Below are positions 45,005 to 54,413 of a stretch of DNA of 64,000 nt, piece by piece. The stretch comes from Actinokineospora baliensis (GTDB taxonomy: Bacteria > Actinomycetota > Actinomycetes > Mycobacteriales > Pseudonocardiaceae). The notes below the pieces were generated by a model. It did not search any database. It was not told where the DNA came from and worked only from the letters and a program-made list of their open reading frames with translations. The stretch covers positions 3,754,501 through 3,818,500 of the forward strand of contig NZ_JAFBCK010000001.1 in the NCBI RefSeq assembly GCF_016907695.1, given 5' to 3'. Position 1 is the first letter of the stretch. The number at the start of each line of letters is the position of its first letter. Position numbers and translations under genes: made by a program.

Positions 45005-45369
45005 TCCTTTCTGGACTGATTCACGCGAAGGTGGGCGTGTCGTCACCCGGTTGGGTGAATGTCGGGTCCACGTAGTTGCTTCAGGTGCTGTTCGGGGAAG
45101 TTCGTGGTGGCAGGTCGCCGGTTCGGGGCCTGCCACACCCGTCTCATTACCCGCTGGGTAATCGAAATCGGTGTGCGCCCCGGCTGTTTTCCCGGTCCAG
45201 ACCCCCGTTCGGGGCGCGGACCCACTAGCGGTTCGGCGTCGGCTCGGCGATGCTCTTGTGGAGTAATGCTCAACAAGGCTCCCGCCCGGCCGATGAACCG
45301 TCCGACGTGGAGCCAGGAAGGCAGCACCAGGCCAGGACGGCCGCACACCGGACTTCCCGGGATGGACGG
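45005..45369. promoter_or_regulatory. Intergenic region upstream of flhA
   Basis: No gene is apparent in these 365 bases. AGTCC/GGACT (45003-45017) and GTGGCAGG (45107-45114) with CCTGCCAC (45129-45136) could terminate the chemotaxis operon. ATTACCC (45146-45152) and GGGTAAT (45156-45162) form a 7+3+7 palindrome, the only A/T-containing palindrome here and a good operator or promoter candidate for flhA. Confidence 0.45.
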
Positions 45370-47406
45370 ATGAACTCCAGGCGTTTGAGCCAGTTCGCGG
45401 TACCCGCGGGCGTCATCATGATCATCGTGCTGATGGTCGTGCCGATGCCCACGTTCCTGTTGGACATGTTCATCGTGCTCAACATCGCCCTGGCGCTGCT
45501 CATCGTCCTGATCGCCATGCAGGTCCGCAAGCCGCTGGAGTTCTCGGTCTTCCCGTCGATCCTGCTGCTGGCCACGCTCTTCCGCCTCGCGCTCAACATC
45601 AGCGCCACCCGCCTGGTGCTGCTCGACGGCGACGCGGGCGCGGTCATCGGCGCGTTCGGCCACGCGGTCGTCGGCGGCTCGCTGGTCGTCGGCCTCGTCG
45701 TGTTCTTCATCCTCATCGTCATCCAGTTCGCCGTCATCACCAACGGCGCGGGCCGCGTGGCCGAGGTCGGTGCCCGCTTCACCCTCGACGCCATGCCCGG
45801 CAAGCAGATGGCCATCGACGCCGACCTCAACGCCGGGCTCATCGACGAGCCCGAGGCCCGCAAGCGCCGCGCCGAGGTCACCGCCGAGGCCGACTTCTAC
45901 GGCGCGATGGACGGTGCGTCCAAGTTCGTCAAGGGCGACGCGATCGCCGCGGTCGTCATCACCCTGATCAACCTCATCGGTGGCTTCTCGGTCGGCCTCA
46001 TCCAGAAGGGCATGGCCCCCACCGACGCCATCAACACCTACAGCCTGCTGACCGTCGGCGACGGCCTGGTCTCCCAGATCCCCGCCCTGCTGCTCTCGGT
46101 GGCCACCGGCCTCATCGTCACCCGCGCCGCGGGCGAGCAGAACATGGGCACCCTGGTGTCCACCCAGTTCGGCGCCAACAAGATGGCCATGCGCATCGGC
46201 GGCATCTCGCTGCTGGCGCTGTCGCTGATGCCCGCCATGCCGATGCTGCCGTTCCTGCTCGTCGGCGGCGGCCTGATCATCGCCTCCACCCGCGGCCCCA
46301 AGCCGGGCGAGGAGGTCGTCGAGACCAGCGAGTCCACCGAGGTCGCCGAGACCGCGCCGGACGCCACCGAGGCGCTCATCGCCGAGATGCGGGTCGACCC
46401 GCTGGAACTGGCGCTGGCCACCGACCTGGTCGACGCCGCCGGTGGCGACCTGCTGGAGCGGGTCCGCGCGTTGCGCCGCAAGATCGCCCTCGAACTCGGT
46501 GTCGTCATGCCACCGGTGCGCACCCGCGACGACCTGGACCTGCCGCTGTCGAGCTACGTCATCCGGATCAACGGCGCCGACGTCGCCCGCGGCTACGCCC
46601 CACCCGGCACCGTGCTGGCCATCGGCGACGACCTCGACGCGCTGCCCGGTCGCGCGGGCGTGGAGCCGGTGTTCGGCCTGGCGGGCAAGTGGGTCCCCGC
46701 CGAGCTGCGCCACCAGGCCGAGGCGCTGGGCGCCACCGTCGTCGACCGCGCCTCGGTGCTGGTCACCCACCTCGCCGAGGTCACCCGCACGCACGCGGGC
46801 AGGCTGCTTGGCCGGGAGAACGTCCGCGCCCTCACCGACGTCGTGCGCCGCACCCACCCGGTCGTGGTGGAGGAGCTCACCCCGGCCCTGATGAGCCTCG
46901 GCGAGATCCAGCGGGTGCTGCACCGGCTGCTCGACGAGGGCGTCCCGATCCGCGACCTGGTCGGCATCTACGAGGCGCTGTCCCCGGCGGCCAAGGCGGG
47001 CGCCGACATCGACCGGCTGGTCGAGGCCGCCCGCGCCGCGCTGGGCCCGGCCATCGCCGCCCGGCTCGCCGTCGACGGCGTGCTGTCGGTCATCACCCTG
47101 GACCCGAGGGTCGAGCAGACCCTGCTGGAGAGCGTGCGCGTCACCGAGATGGGCGACCGGCTCGCCGTCGACGCGGCCACCCTGGAGGCGCTCGTCGGCG
47201 ACGTCGCCGGGCTGGCCAGCCGCGCCGAGAGCCAGGGGCAGGCCGCCGTCCTGGCCTGCGCGCCCCGGCTGCGCACGCCCCTCTACCGCCTGGTGCACGC
47301 CGCCGTGCCGCGGCTGGCCGTGCTGTCGTATTCCGAGCTGTCCGGTGGTACCCACCGGATCGAGACTGTCGGGGTGGTGAACAGTGGCTACACGCTTGCT
47401 GCTTGA
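45370..47406 (+). CDS. flhA: Flagellar type III export gate protein FlhA
   Basis: FlhA forms the nonameric export gate of the flagellar secretion system. The 678-residue protein has eight hydrophobic helices in the first half. The conserved FHIPEP-type cytoplasmic loop occurs between helices 4 and 5 (RFTLDAMPGKQMAIDADLNA), and the soluble C-terminal domain starts near residue 330 and binds substrates. ATG 45370 begins the first helix after RRLSQFAVPAG. Its 3' end overlaps the flhF-like gene by 23 bases. It is separated from flhB, fliR, fliQ and fliP, which lie 8 kb on, on the other strand. Confidence 0.97.
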   Translation: MNSRRLSQFAVPAGVIMIIVLMVVPMPTFLLDMFIVLNIALALLIVLIAMQVRKPLEFSVFPSILLLATLFRLALNISATRLVLLDGDAGAVIGAFGHAVVGGSLVVGLVVFFILIVIQFAVITNGAGRVAEVGARFTLDAMPGKQMAIDADLNAGLIDEPEARKRRAEVTAEADFYGAMDGASKFVKGDAIAAVVITLINLIGGFSVGLIQKGMAPTDAINTYSLLTVGDGLVSQIPALLLSVATGLIVTRAAGEQNMGTLVSTQFGANKMAMRIGGISLLALSLMPAMPMLPFLLVGGGLIIASTRGPKPGEEVVETSESTEVAETAPDATEALIAEMRVDPLELALATDLVDAAGGDLLERVRALRRKIALELGVVMPPVRTRDDLDLPLSSYVIRINGADVARGYAPPGTVLAIGDDLDALPGRAGVEPVFGLAGKWVPAELRHQAEALGATVVDRASVLVTHLAEVTRTHAGRLLGRENVRALTDVVRRTHPVVVEELTPALMSLGEIQRVLHRLLDEGVPIRDLVGIYEALSPAAKAGADIDRLVEAARAALGPAIAARLAVDGVLSVITLDPRVEQTLLESVRVTEMGDRLAVDAATLEALVGDVAGLASRAESQGQAAVLACAPRLRTPLYRLVHAAVPRLAVLSYSELSGGTHRIETVGVVNSGYTLAA

Positions 47407-48958
47407 GGGTCCTGACCTCGAAGCACTGCTGGACCGCGTGCGCACCGAGCACGGGGCCGACGCCCGCATCGTGTCCGCCGACCGGTTGCGCAAGGGTGGC
47501 GTGGCAGGCTTCTTCTCCAAGCAGTGGTTCGAGATCGGCGTCGAGGTGCCCGAGCCGGGCGACCCGAGGCTCCCGCGCGAGCAGGTGCTCTCCGTGGCCG
47601 ACCTGATGGACATGGCCGACAAGGCCGACGGTGCCGCCGAGGAGTCCGCCGTGCCCGAGCCGCGCGCCGGGGTCGTCGAGGACGAGGCCCCCGGGCCCGC
47701 CGGTGACCCGTTCGCCCGCTTCTTCGCCGAGGCCGGTGGCCCGGTGACCAACGGGGTCGAGACCGCCCCCGGGATCTCCGCCGCCCAGGCCCGCGCCGCG
47801 GGCCCCAAGCCGCGCGGTCAGAGCGCGGGAGAGTGGGCCGCCGCTGTGCGTCCGCGCACCGAGGACCAGCCGACGTCGCGCCCGACCGCGCCGCGCCCGG
47901 GGTCGACCCGACCCGTGACGCCGCGCCCGGCCGCCCCGCGCACCGCCGAGCAGCGCGAGGCCGACGCCCGGCTGCGCGCCGCGGTGCTCGGTGAGCAGCC
48001 CGCCGACGAGGCGCCGGTCGACGAGCTGACCGACGAGCAGCTGCGGGAGGTGCTGCTCGGCGCGCAGTCCGCGCCGCCGCGCCCGATCGAGACCCCCGCG
48101 GTTCGGCCCGCCGAGTTCCCGGCCGTGTCGCGCCCGGCCGCCGGCGGCCGGGTGTTCGAGGCGCAGCCCGCGATCGAGGACGACGTCGACGAGCAGCCCA
48201 CGCCCGCCCCGTTCGGTGAGATGCTGGTGCCGCCGAGGATGCCCTCGTCCACGGCCCGCCACGCGCTGCCCGAGGACGACGCGGACGAGGACTACCTCGA
48301 GGAGCCCGCCGCCGAGCCGATCAGCGCCGAGCCGATCAGCGCGGTCGAGGACGACGACGACACCGATCTCGACACCGATCCGGCCTGGCCGACCGCCGAC
48401 GAGCCGCGCCTGGTCGCCGACCGCAGCCCCCGGCCCCGCCGCCGCTGGGACACCCCGGTCCCGCGCGACCTGCTGGTCTCGCTGCCGGGCAAGGTGATCG
48501 TGGTCGCGGGCGCGCTGCAGGAGGCCACCGCCGCTGCGGAGTGGATCTGCCAGAAGATGCGGCTGGGTCCCGGCGCGGTGCAGGTCGCCGGTCCGGACCA
48601 GATCGGCCGCGGCCGGGTGCTGGGTCCCGAGCACGCCGCCGAGCTCGCCTACGACCTCAAGCGCAGCCCGGTGCCGTCGGTGGTCGCCATCGCCTCCGCC
48701 GTGGAGGACCCCGAGGGTGGCCGGTGGGCCGGTGCGGTGGCCAAGGCCCTGGGCGCCAAGCACATCGTCGCCGCGGTCGACGCGACCCGCAAGACCGCCG
48801 ACCTGCGCAGGCACCTCGCGGACCTCGGCGGCGTCGACGCGCTCGCCGTGCACGGCGCGGCCGCCAGCGCCGACCCCGACTCGGTGCGCGAACTGGGCCT
48901 GCCGATCCTCACCATCGATGGCGTGCCGCCCAGCACGGCCAGCCACCGGAGGACCTGA
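47384..48958 (+). CDS. FlhF-like protein with degenerate GTPase domain
   Basis: A 524-residue protein in the flhF position. The N-terminus (LLEGPDLEALLDRVRTEHGADARIVSADRLRKGGVAGFF, read in parts) matches the FlhF B domain. A long Pro/Ala/Asp/Glu-rich low-complexity region (about 75-350) follows, then an alpha/beta domain where the SRP-type GTPase should be. The expected GxxGxGKTT P-loop is replaced by VIVVAGALQEATAAAEW, so GTP binding is probably lost. A later VVAAVDATRKTADLRRH stretch keeps the position of the FlhF G-domain strands. It overlaps flhA and precedes a small membrane protein (TGATG). Confidence 0.75.
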   Translation: MATRLLLEGPDLEALLDRVRTEHGADARIVSADRLRKGGVAGFFSKQWFEIGVEVPEPGDPRLPREQVLSVADLMDMADKADGAAEESAVPEPRAGVVEDEAPGPAGDPFARFFAEAGGPVTNGVETAPGISAAQARAAGPKPRGQSAGEWAAAVRPRTEDQPTSRPTAPRPGSTRPVTPRPAAPRTAEQREADARLRAAVLGEQPADEAPVDELTDEQLREVLLGAQSAPPRPIETPAVRPAEFPAVSRPAAGGRVFEAQPAIEDDVDEQPTPAPFGEMLVPPRMPSSTARHALPEDDADEDYLEEPAAEPISAEPISAVEDDDDTDLDTDPAWPTADEPRLVADRSPRPRRRWDTPVPRDLLVSLPGKVIVVAGALQEATAAAEWICQKMRLGPGAVQVAGPDQIGRGRVLGPEHAAELAYDLKRSPVPSVVAIASAVEDPEGGRWAGAVAKALGAKHIVAAVDATRKTADLRRHLADLGGVDALAVHGAAASADPDSVRELGLPILTIDGVPPSTASHRRT

Positions 48959-49212
48959 TGTTCCGCTACTCCACGCTGCTCGCGGCCCTGGTCATGGCCT
49001 CCCCGTCGCTGTGGGGCGCCTTCGTCGCGGGCACCCTGGACCAGACCGACGCCCTGATCCGGCTGCTGATCGCCGTCCCGGTCGCCGCTGTCCTGCTGGC
49101 CATCCCCCGGGCGGCCTACGCCCGCTACGCCCGCACCATCCCGGCCAGGGAGATCCCCGCGGGCCCGCCGGTGCTGCAGGCCACCACGACCAGGGTCGAC
49201 CGCGACCGCTGA
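48958..49212 (+). CDS. Small two-helix membrane protein after flhF
   Basis: An 84-residue protein with two hydrophobic helices (about 5-25 and 33-52) and a basic cytoplasmic tail (AAYARYARTIPAREIP). The ATG overlaps the preceding stop, with GGAGG upstream. No family recognised; its place at the end of the flhA-flhF unit suggests a membrane helper for export or polar placement. A hairpin terminator follows. Confidence 0.7.
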   Translation: MFRYSTLLAALVMASPSLWGAFVAGTLDQTDALIRLLIAVPVAAVLLAIPRAAYARYARTIPAREIPAGPPVLQATTTRVDRDR

Positions 49213-49233
49213 CTCCACTGTGCACATACCGGG

Positions 49234-49257
49234 ACCCGGGCCCTGAGGGGCCCGGGT
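49234..49257 (+). terminator. Terminator of the flhA-flhF operon
   Basis: ACCCGGGCCC (49234-49243) pairs with GGGCCCGGGT (49248-49257) around a TGAG loop, followed by TCT. Confidence 0.75.
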
Positions 49258-49359
49258 TCTCGCGCGCCGCGGGTATGTTGATGTTGGCTCGCTGCCAGGC
49301 CGTGGGGTGCGGGTGGGTGGGACCGGTGCGCGGCCAGCCGAGGGAAGGTGGGGTGCCGG

Positions 49360-50736
49360 GTGCCGGACGAGGGGTTTGGGGACGTGACCGCGCTGGTCGG
49401 GCGGACACCGCTGGTGCGGCTGCGGCGGGTTGTCCGCGGCGCCCCGGCCGCGGTGCTGGTCAAGGTCGAGGCGGCGAACCCGGCAGGCAGTTCCAAGGAC
49501 CGGGCCGCGCTGTCGATGGTCCGGGCGGCGGAGGCCTCCGGGGCGCTGGCGCCGGGTGGGGTGATCTTCGAGGGGAGCTCGGGCAACACCGGTATCGCGC
49601 TGGCGATGATCGGCGCCGCGCTGGGTTACCGGGTGGTCGTCGTCGTGCCGGACCGCAGCAGCCAGGAGAAGTTGGCGCTGCTGCGCGCCTACGGTGCCGA
49701 GGTCGTGGTCACCCCGGCGCTGCTGCCCGCGGAGCACCCCGACCAGGTGCGCGCGCTCGCGGCCCGGCTCGCCGCCGAGACCCCCGGCGGGTGGTACGCC
49801 GGTCAGTACGACAACCCGGCGAACGTCGACGCGCACTACAGCACCACCGGGCCCGAGATCTGGGCGCAGACCGAAGGCCGGGTGACGCACCTGGTCGCCG
49901 GGATCGGCACCGGCGGCACCCTCACCGGCGCCGGGCGCTACCTGCGCGAGGTCTCCGGCGACCGGGTCCAGGTGGTGGGCGCGGACCCGGAGAGCTCGGT
50001 CTTCGGCGGCGGCTCCGGCCGCCCGCACCTGGTCGAGGCGACCGGCCGCTTCGTGCACCCGCAGACCCGCGCCGACGTCTGGCCGCGCTCCTTCGACCCG
50101 GCGGTGACCACGGGCATGCGCCGGGTCCCGGACCGGGCGGCGATCATGACGACCCGGGCACTGGCCAGGGAGGAGGGCCTGCTCGTCGGTGCCTCCGGCG
50201 GGCTGGCGGTGGCGGCCGCCGTGGCCCTGGCGCACACCCTGGGTCCCGACGACGTGGTGGTCGCCGTCGCGCCCGACTCGGGCCGCTCCTACCTCAGCAA
50301 GTACTTCGACGACGAGTGGGTGAGCCAACGCGGTTTCGGGCCCGACGGTGGCCCCGCCCCCGCGGTAGCGCCCGCGAGCGAGACGATCGCGCACACGACG
50401 ACCGTCGAGCAGGCCAGGGTCGCGCTCGGGCAAGGCCACGCGCTGCCGGTGGTGCTGCGCCAGGCCGACCAGGGGGAGCCGGTCGCCGTCGCCCAGATCA
50501 TCGGCTCGGTGTCGCTCGACGGCCTGCGCGCTGCCGCGCCCGAGGAGTTGGTGGCCGACCACCTGGGCCCCGCGCTGCCGTTGGCCGGCGCGCACGAACC
50601 GGTGTCGGCGGTGCGCGAAAGGCTCGCCCAGGCCCACGACGCGGTGGTGGTCACCCACGACGGGCTGGTGGTGGCGGTGCTGCCGGTGTCCGAACTGGAC
50701 AGTCGAGCCGAGGTGATCGGGGACCTCGTCCCGTAG
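49360..50736 (+). CDS. Cystathionine beta-synthase / cysteine synthase family PLP enzyme
   Basis: A 458-residue enzyme with a fold type II PLP domain (residues about 1-320) followed by a C-terminal pair of CBS-like motifs (about 330-458; TTVEQARVALGQGHALPVVL and DAVVVTHDGLVVAVLP). The PLP lysine is in NPAGSSKDRAA and the phosphate or substrate loop in EGSSGNTG; GIGTGGTLTGAGRYL binds the cofactor phosphate. The layout matches bacterial cystathionine beta-synthases, which join serine and homocysteine. The GTG at 49348 is an alternative start. It is unlinked to motility and begins the accessory block. Confidence 0.88.
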   Translation: MPDEGFGDVTALVGRTPLVRLRRVVRGAPAAVLVKVEAANPAGSSKDRAALSMVRAAEASGALAPGGVIFEGSSGNTGIALAMIGAALGYRVVVVVPDRSSQEKLALLRAYGAEVVVTPALLPAEHPDQVRALAARLAAETPGGWYAGQYDNPANVDAHYSTTGPEIWAQTEGRVTHLVAGIGTGGTLTGAGRYLREVSGDRVQVVGADPESSVFGGGSGRPHLVEATGRFVHPQTRADVWPRSFDPAVTTGMRRVPDRAAIMTTRALAREEGLLVGASGGLAVAAAVALAHTLGPDDVVVAVAPDSGRSYLSKYFDDEWVSQRGFGPDGGPAPAVAPASETIAHTTTVEQARVALGQGHALPVVLRQADQGEPVAVAQIIGSVSLDGLRAAAPEELVADHLGPALPLAGAHEPVSAVRERLAQAHDAVVVTHDGLVVAVLPVSELDSRAEVIGDLVP

Positions 50737-51178
50737 GCCGTCGATCGGGTGCGGGGGCGGAGCCGGCCGCAATGGGTGACCACGACGCCCCTGGCCGTCC
50801 GGTGGAGTCGGGTCTGCGGCGACTTGGCCTCAGGTGGAAAGGAGCGGCGGCGGGACGCGGTGGGGCAGTAGGCGTCGACCATCGACCGGCCCGGCGCGCG
50901 GCGGGCCGCCGGTTCAGCCGCGCACACGTCGCCGCAGGCGTGTGCGAGATGCGTTGCTCGGCAGGCATCCGGTCGTCGGAGCGCACGCCGAACCGTTGGG
51001 CCTCTGCGGCGGCGGAGCTGGTTGCAGTGGTTGACCGCGGCGCCCTTGGCCGCACGGTGGAACCGGATCGGCGGCCCCCAGGTTCCCGGTGGAAAAAGTG
51101 CGGCGGCGGGTCGCGGTGGGGTAGTAGGGTTTCGCGGCGCCTGGTCGGCGTCGCGGACGAACCCCTGGATCGCTTGAG
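50737..51178. other. Gap with a 117-bp imperfect direct repeat upstream of the helicase gene
   Basis: No gene is supported in these 442 bases. A unit at about 50759-50875 recurs at about 51015-51132: CAATGGGTGACCACGACGCC against CAGTGGTTGACCGCGGCGCC, CTGGCCGTCCGGTGGA against TTGGCCGCACGGTGGA, and CGGCGGCGGGACGCGGTGGG against CGGCGGCGGGTCGCGGTGGG, each followed by GTAG and TAGG-like tails. CGCACACG (50922-50929) and CGTGTGCG (50940-50947, approximate) form an inverted repeat between them. The second copy lies directly before the helicase gene. Confidence 0.6.
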
Positions 51179-53122
51179 ATGAGTGGTACCCGCGCGGCCT
51201 CGGGTCGCGCCGAACTGGAAGCCGAGCGCGCCCACCTCGACCATGCCGTGGACTGCTTGCGGCGCAGCAGGACCGAGCTGCTGGACATGGCCGAGCGGGC
51301 CATGAGGACCAGTGACGACGAGCTCGTCATCTGGTTGCTGCGGCGGGCCCGGCAGATCGAGGACGACGACGGGCGTCCGCTGTTCTTCGGGCGGATGGAG
51401 CTCGAGGGCGCCGAATCCGTCTACATCGGTAGACGCCACGTCGGGGACCCGGCGCGCGACGGCGAGATCGTGGTGACCGACTGGCGCACCCCGATGGCCG
51501 CGCGCTTCTACCGGGCGAGCCGGACGGATCCGATGGGCGTGCTGCGCAAGCGGCGGTTCGGCTTCGCCGAGGACAACACGCTCACCAGTTTCGACGACGA
51601 GCCGGTGCGCGGCGCCGAAGACGGCTTGAGCGCGCTGGTGCGCGAGGAGATCGAACGGCCGCGGTTCGGGCCGATGCGCGACATCGTGGCGACGATCCAG
51701 CCCGACCAGGACGCGATCGTGCGCGGCGGCCTGGCCGAGACGCTGATCATCCAGGGCGGGCCGGGCACCGGCAAGACCGCGGTCGGGCTGCACCGGGCGG
51801 CGTACCTGCTGTTCGAACACCAGGCGCTGCACCGCAGGGGAGTGCTGGTGGTCGGCCCGAACGACCTGTTCGTCCGCTACATCGACCGGGTGCTGCCCGC
51901 GCTCGGCGAGAAGGACGTCCGGCACGTGGTGCTCGAGCACCTCACCGGGCCCGCGCGGGCGCCGGTCCCCGAGCGGCCGGAGGTCGCCGCGGTGAAGGGC
52001 GACGCCAGGATGGTCGCGGTCATCCGCCGGGTGATGGCTGCGAGGGTGGGCGCGCAGACCGAGGACCTGCTCGTCCGCGAGACCAGCCCGTTCGTGCGGG
52101 TGTCCCCGGAAACCGTCGCCGACCTCGCCGCCGACCTGATCGAGTCGGGCGTCGCGTGGGACCTGGCCAGAGCCCACCTGACCGACCGGCTCGTCGACCA
52201 TGTGCGCAGCGTCTTGGAGCAGCGCGGCCGTTCTCTCTCGGATGCGGAGGCGCGGCGGGTCGCCAGGACGAAGGGGGTGCGGGCGGTTGCCACCGCCATC
52301 TGGCCAGTGGCGAAACCGGAGCGGGTCCTGCGGGAACTGCTGGCCGACCCAGCCGCAGCGGCGGGAATCCTCGACCCGGCCGAGTGCGGGCTGCTCGCCC
52401 CCACGACCACCAAGTGGTCCGCGGCGGACCTGTTCCTGCTGGACGAGATCAGCGCGCACCTGCGAGAACCCGAACGCCACGGCCACTTGGTCGTCGACGA
52501 AGCCCAAGACCTGTCCGCGATGCAGCTGCGCGCCATCGGCCGCCGCTGCATCGACTCGGCCACCGTCCTGGGCGACATGGCCCAGCGGACCACACCTTGG
52601 GCAGCGGCCGGATGGGACGTCGTCCGCGAACACCTGGGCCTGCCGAGCCGGGTGGTGACCCTGAGCCGCAGCTACCGCGTCCCCGCCGAACTCCTAGCCG
52701 TGGCGAACCGACTACTACCGCACATCGCCCCAGACCTCCCACCCACCGAATCCGTCCGCCACGCCCCCAGCGCCCTCACCACCACCCGCGTCCCCGACAT
52801 CGCCGCCGCGCTGGTAGCCGCGATCACCAACGACCACACCCCCGAAAGCACCGGCATCATCGCCCCCGACAACCACTACCCAGCCCTCCACGCCGCCCTC
52901 AACCTCCCCGTCGCCGAAACCATCACCACCGCCCTAATCCCCGCCACCCTCGCCAAAGGCCTAGAATTCGACCACGTCTACCTCCTGGAACCGGCTGCCA
53001 TAGCCGCTGACAGCCTCACGCTCCTCTACATAGCCCTAACCCGAGCAGTCTCGCGGCTGACAATCCTGCACACTGGGGATCTGCCGGAGTTCCTGGGCGG
53101 CTCGGTAGGGGCGAGAGAATGA
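51179..53122 (+). CDS. HelD-like RNA-polymerase-associated helicase
   Basis: A 647-residue UvrD-type superfamily 1 ATPase. The N-terminal 100 residues include a helical arm (AELEAERAHLDHAVDCLRR) and YIGRRHVGDP...EIVVTDWRTPMAARFY, the HelD signature. Walker A is GGPGTGKTA near residue 195, Walker B VVDEAQDLSAMQLR, with helicase motifs AKGLEFDHV and YIALTRAVSRL. HelD proteins recycle stalled RNA polymerase, and some protect against rifamycins. At 647 residues it is shorter than the roughly 740 of mycobacterial HelD. I see no clear rifamycin-associated element upstream. Start ATG has only a weak GAG site. Confidence 0.87.
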   Translation: MSGTRAASGRAELEAERAHLDHAVDCLRRSRTELLDMAERAMRTSDDELVIWLLRRARQIEDDDGRPLFFGRMELEGAESVYIGRRHVGDPARDGEIVVTDWRTPMAARFYRASRTDPMGVLRKRRFGFAEDNTLTSFDDEPVRGAEDGLSALVREEIERPRFGPMRDIVATIQPDQDAIVRGGLAETLIIQGGPGTGKTAVGLHRAAYLLFEHQALHRRGVLVVGPNDLFVRYIDRVLPALGEKDVRHVVLEHLTGPARAPVPERPEVAAVKGDARMVAVIRRVMAARVGAQTEDLLVRETSPFVRVSPETVADLAADLIESGVAWDLARAHLTDRLVDHVRSVLEQRGRSLSDAEARRVARTKGVRAVATAIWPVAKPERVLRELLADPAAAAGILDPAECGLLAPTTTKWSAADLFLLDEISAHLREPERHGHLVVDEAQDLSAMQLRAIGRRCIDSATVLGDMAQRTTPWAAAGWDVVREHLGLPSRVVTLSRSYRVPAELLAVANRLLPHIAPDLPPTESVRHAPSALTTTRVPDIAAALVAAITNDHTPESTGIIAPDNHYPALHAALNLPVAETITTALIPATLAKGLEFDHVYLLEPAAIAADSLTLLYIALTRAVSRLTILHTGDLPEFLGGSVGARE

Positions 53123-53359
53123 TTCTGGCGTGCTTTGGGTCGCATGCGACACCCGATTGTTAGCCTCAGTGTGGCGTGGTGATGAGCACTTTTGCACTGG
53201 TGGCGGAACGGGCGATGTTTACGCCGTGCAGGTGACACTGGACAACGAGAACTCCTACGATCTGATGCTAGACCCCAGGTCTGGCTTGTGGTGGTGACTC
53301 GTTCAGCCTCGCTGAGAAACGAGATGGCAGGAGGCTTGGTCGCCACGTAAGGTCGTCGG

Positions 53360-54142
53360 ATGAGTTGGCGCCCGCTGAATGAAGTGTCGCCAGAGTCGCT
53401 GCGCGGTGCGCGGGTAACCAGGGTGACCGAGTTCCGCTTCGAGGATGGCTCGCTCAGCTCAGTGCGGCTGGCGATCGCGGGCGGCTCAGCTGTTGTTCTG
53501 ATGGTGTGGACAGACTGGGTGTTGGTCGTTGATCTGCAGGAAGACGGTGAACTACCGTCCTACCTCCAGCCGGTGGAGGAGTTCCGGACGCGAGACCTGC
53601 CTGGCCTGCCCGCGACGGGAGCGGTGGTCGAGTCCATAGAGGACCACTACTCGGAGTACGACGACCTGGTACGGCTTGTGTTGGTGCTGAACGGACGCAG
53701 GCTGGTAGCGGGAATGTGGGCCGGTGACCTCACCTGGGCCAGCCAACCGTTCCCCATCGGTGCACCCGAGGAACGGACCCACCCTTGTCCGTGTTGCGGG
53801 TACCGGACGTTCGACCAGCCGCCGGGTTCGCACTTGATCTGCGAGGTGTGCTCCTGGGAAGACGACGCGGTGCAGTTGCGGAAGCCGTGCTCGACTGCGG
53901 GTGCCAATCGGGTGTCGTTGGTGGAGGGCCAGGTGAACTACCAGGCGGTGGGGGTGTGCGATGTGGGCCTTGCCGCACAGGTTCGGTCTGGTTTGCCAGA
54001 GGAGAGCCGTGATCCGGGTTGGCGGTCGATCGACTTGGCGGTCGACAGCTTTGAGGGCCAGGATCAGTGGGGCGAGTGGCCCACTGATCTGACCACTTTG
54101 TACTGGTGGCGGGACACGTTCTGGCGGGCGGGGCGGCGATGA
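53360..54142 (+). CDS. Two-domain protein with C-terminal cysteine-rich CPCC domain
   Basis: A 260-residue protein. The first 135 residues are a beta-rich domain of unknown function ending in RRLVAGMWAGDLTW. The rest is a CPCC domain: PCPCCGYRTF, CEVCSWEDD with two CxxC pairs that could bind zinc, then QLRKPCSTAGANRVSLVEGQ and a YWWRDTFW tail. CPCC proteins are small, mostly uncharacterised and often found in polymorphic-toxin immunity or defence neighbourhoods. The 3' end abuts decayed copies of its own N-terminal domain, and a second CPCC gene follows. Confidence 0.78.
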   Translation: MSWRPLNEVSPESLRGARVTRVTEFRFEDGSLSSVRLAIAGGSAVVLMVWTDWVLVVDLQEDGELPSYLQPVEEFRTRDLPGLPATGAVVESIEDHYSEYDDLVRLVLVLNGRRLVAGMWAGDLTWASQPFPIGAPEERTHPCPCCGYRTFDQPPGSHLICEVCSWEDDAVQLRKPCSTAGANRVSLVEGQVNYQAVGVCDVGLAAQVRSGLPEESRDPGWRSIDLAVDSFEGQDQWGEWPTDLTTLYWWRDTFWRAGRR

Positions 54143-54413
54143 ACCGTATGTGGGCCGGCGAACTCGAGGGACTCTTGGCGACCGCTGATCAATCCGCGTC
54201 CTGACCAGGCCATGCCGGAGTACCTGTGGCCGCCGGAGGCGATCTTGGTGCGTGAGTTGGTGATGGATCTGCCAGCAGAGGGGGCGGCGGTTGGTGTGGT
54301 GGGGGAGCAGGTACAACGAGGTTGGTGACTTGGTCGGGCTGGAGCTCGCTGTGCACGGACACCGGGTGGTCCTGGGTATCTGGGGTGGGGACCTCACCCT
54401 GGAGTTGCGGTGA
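54139..54413 (+). pseudogene. Decayed, frameshifted copy of the N-terminal domain of the CPCC protein
   Basis: From the ATG at 54212 the reading MPEYLWPPEAILVRELVMDL aligns with LPSYLQPVEEFRTRDLPGLP of the upstream gene. After GVVGEQ the frame must shift by one base to continue YNEVGDLVGLELAVHGHRVV, then LGIWGGDLTLELR and a stop at 54413, matching YSEYDDLVRLVLVLNGRRLV and AGMWAGDLTW. No CPCC domain follows directly. Confidence 0.75.

Noticed and set aside
45043..47808. Antisense reading frame of over 900 codons opposite flhA
   Set aside because: Its product is low-complexity with no domain, while flhA on the other strand is clear.
50737..51178. Rifamycin-associated element before the HelD-like gene
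   Set aside because: I looked for the inverted GGGGCTTGC-type element as I remember it and found no match, only the direct repeats.
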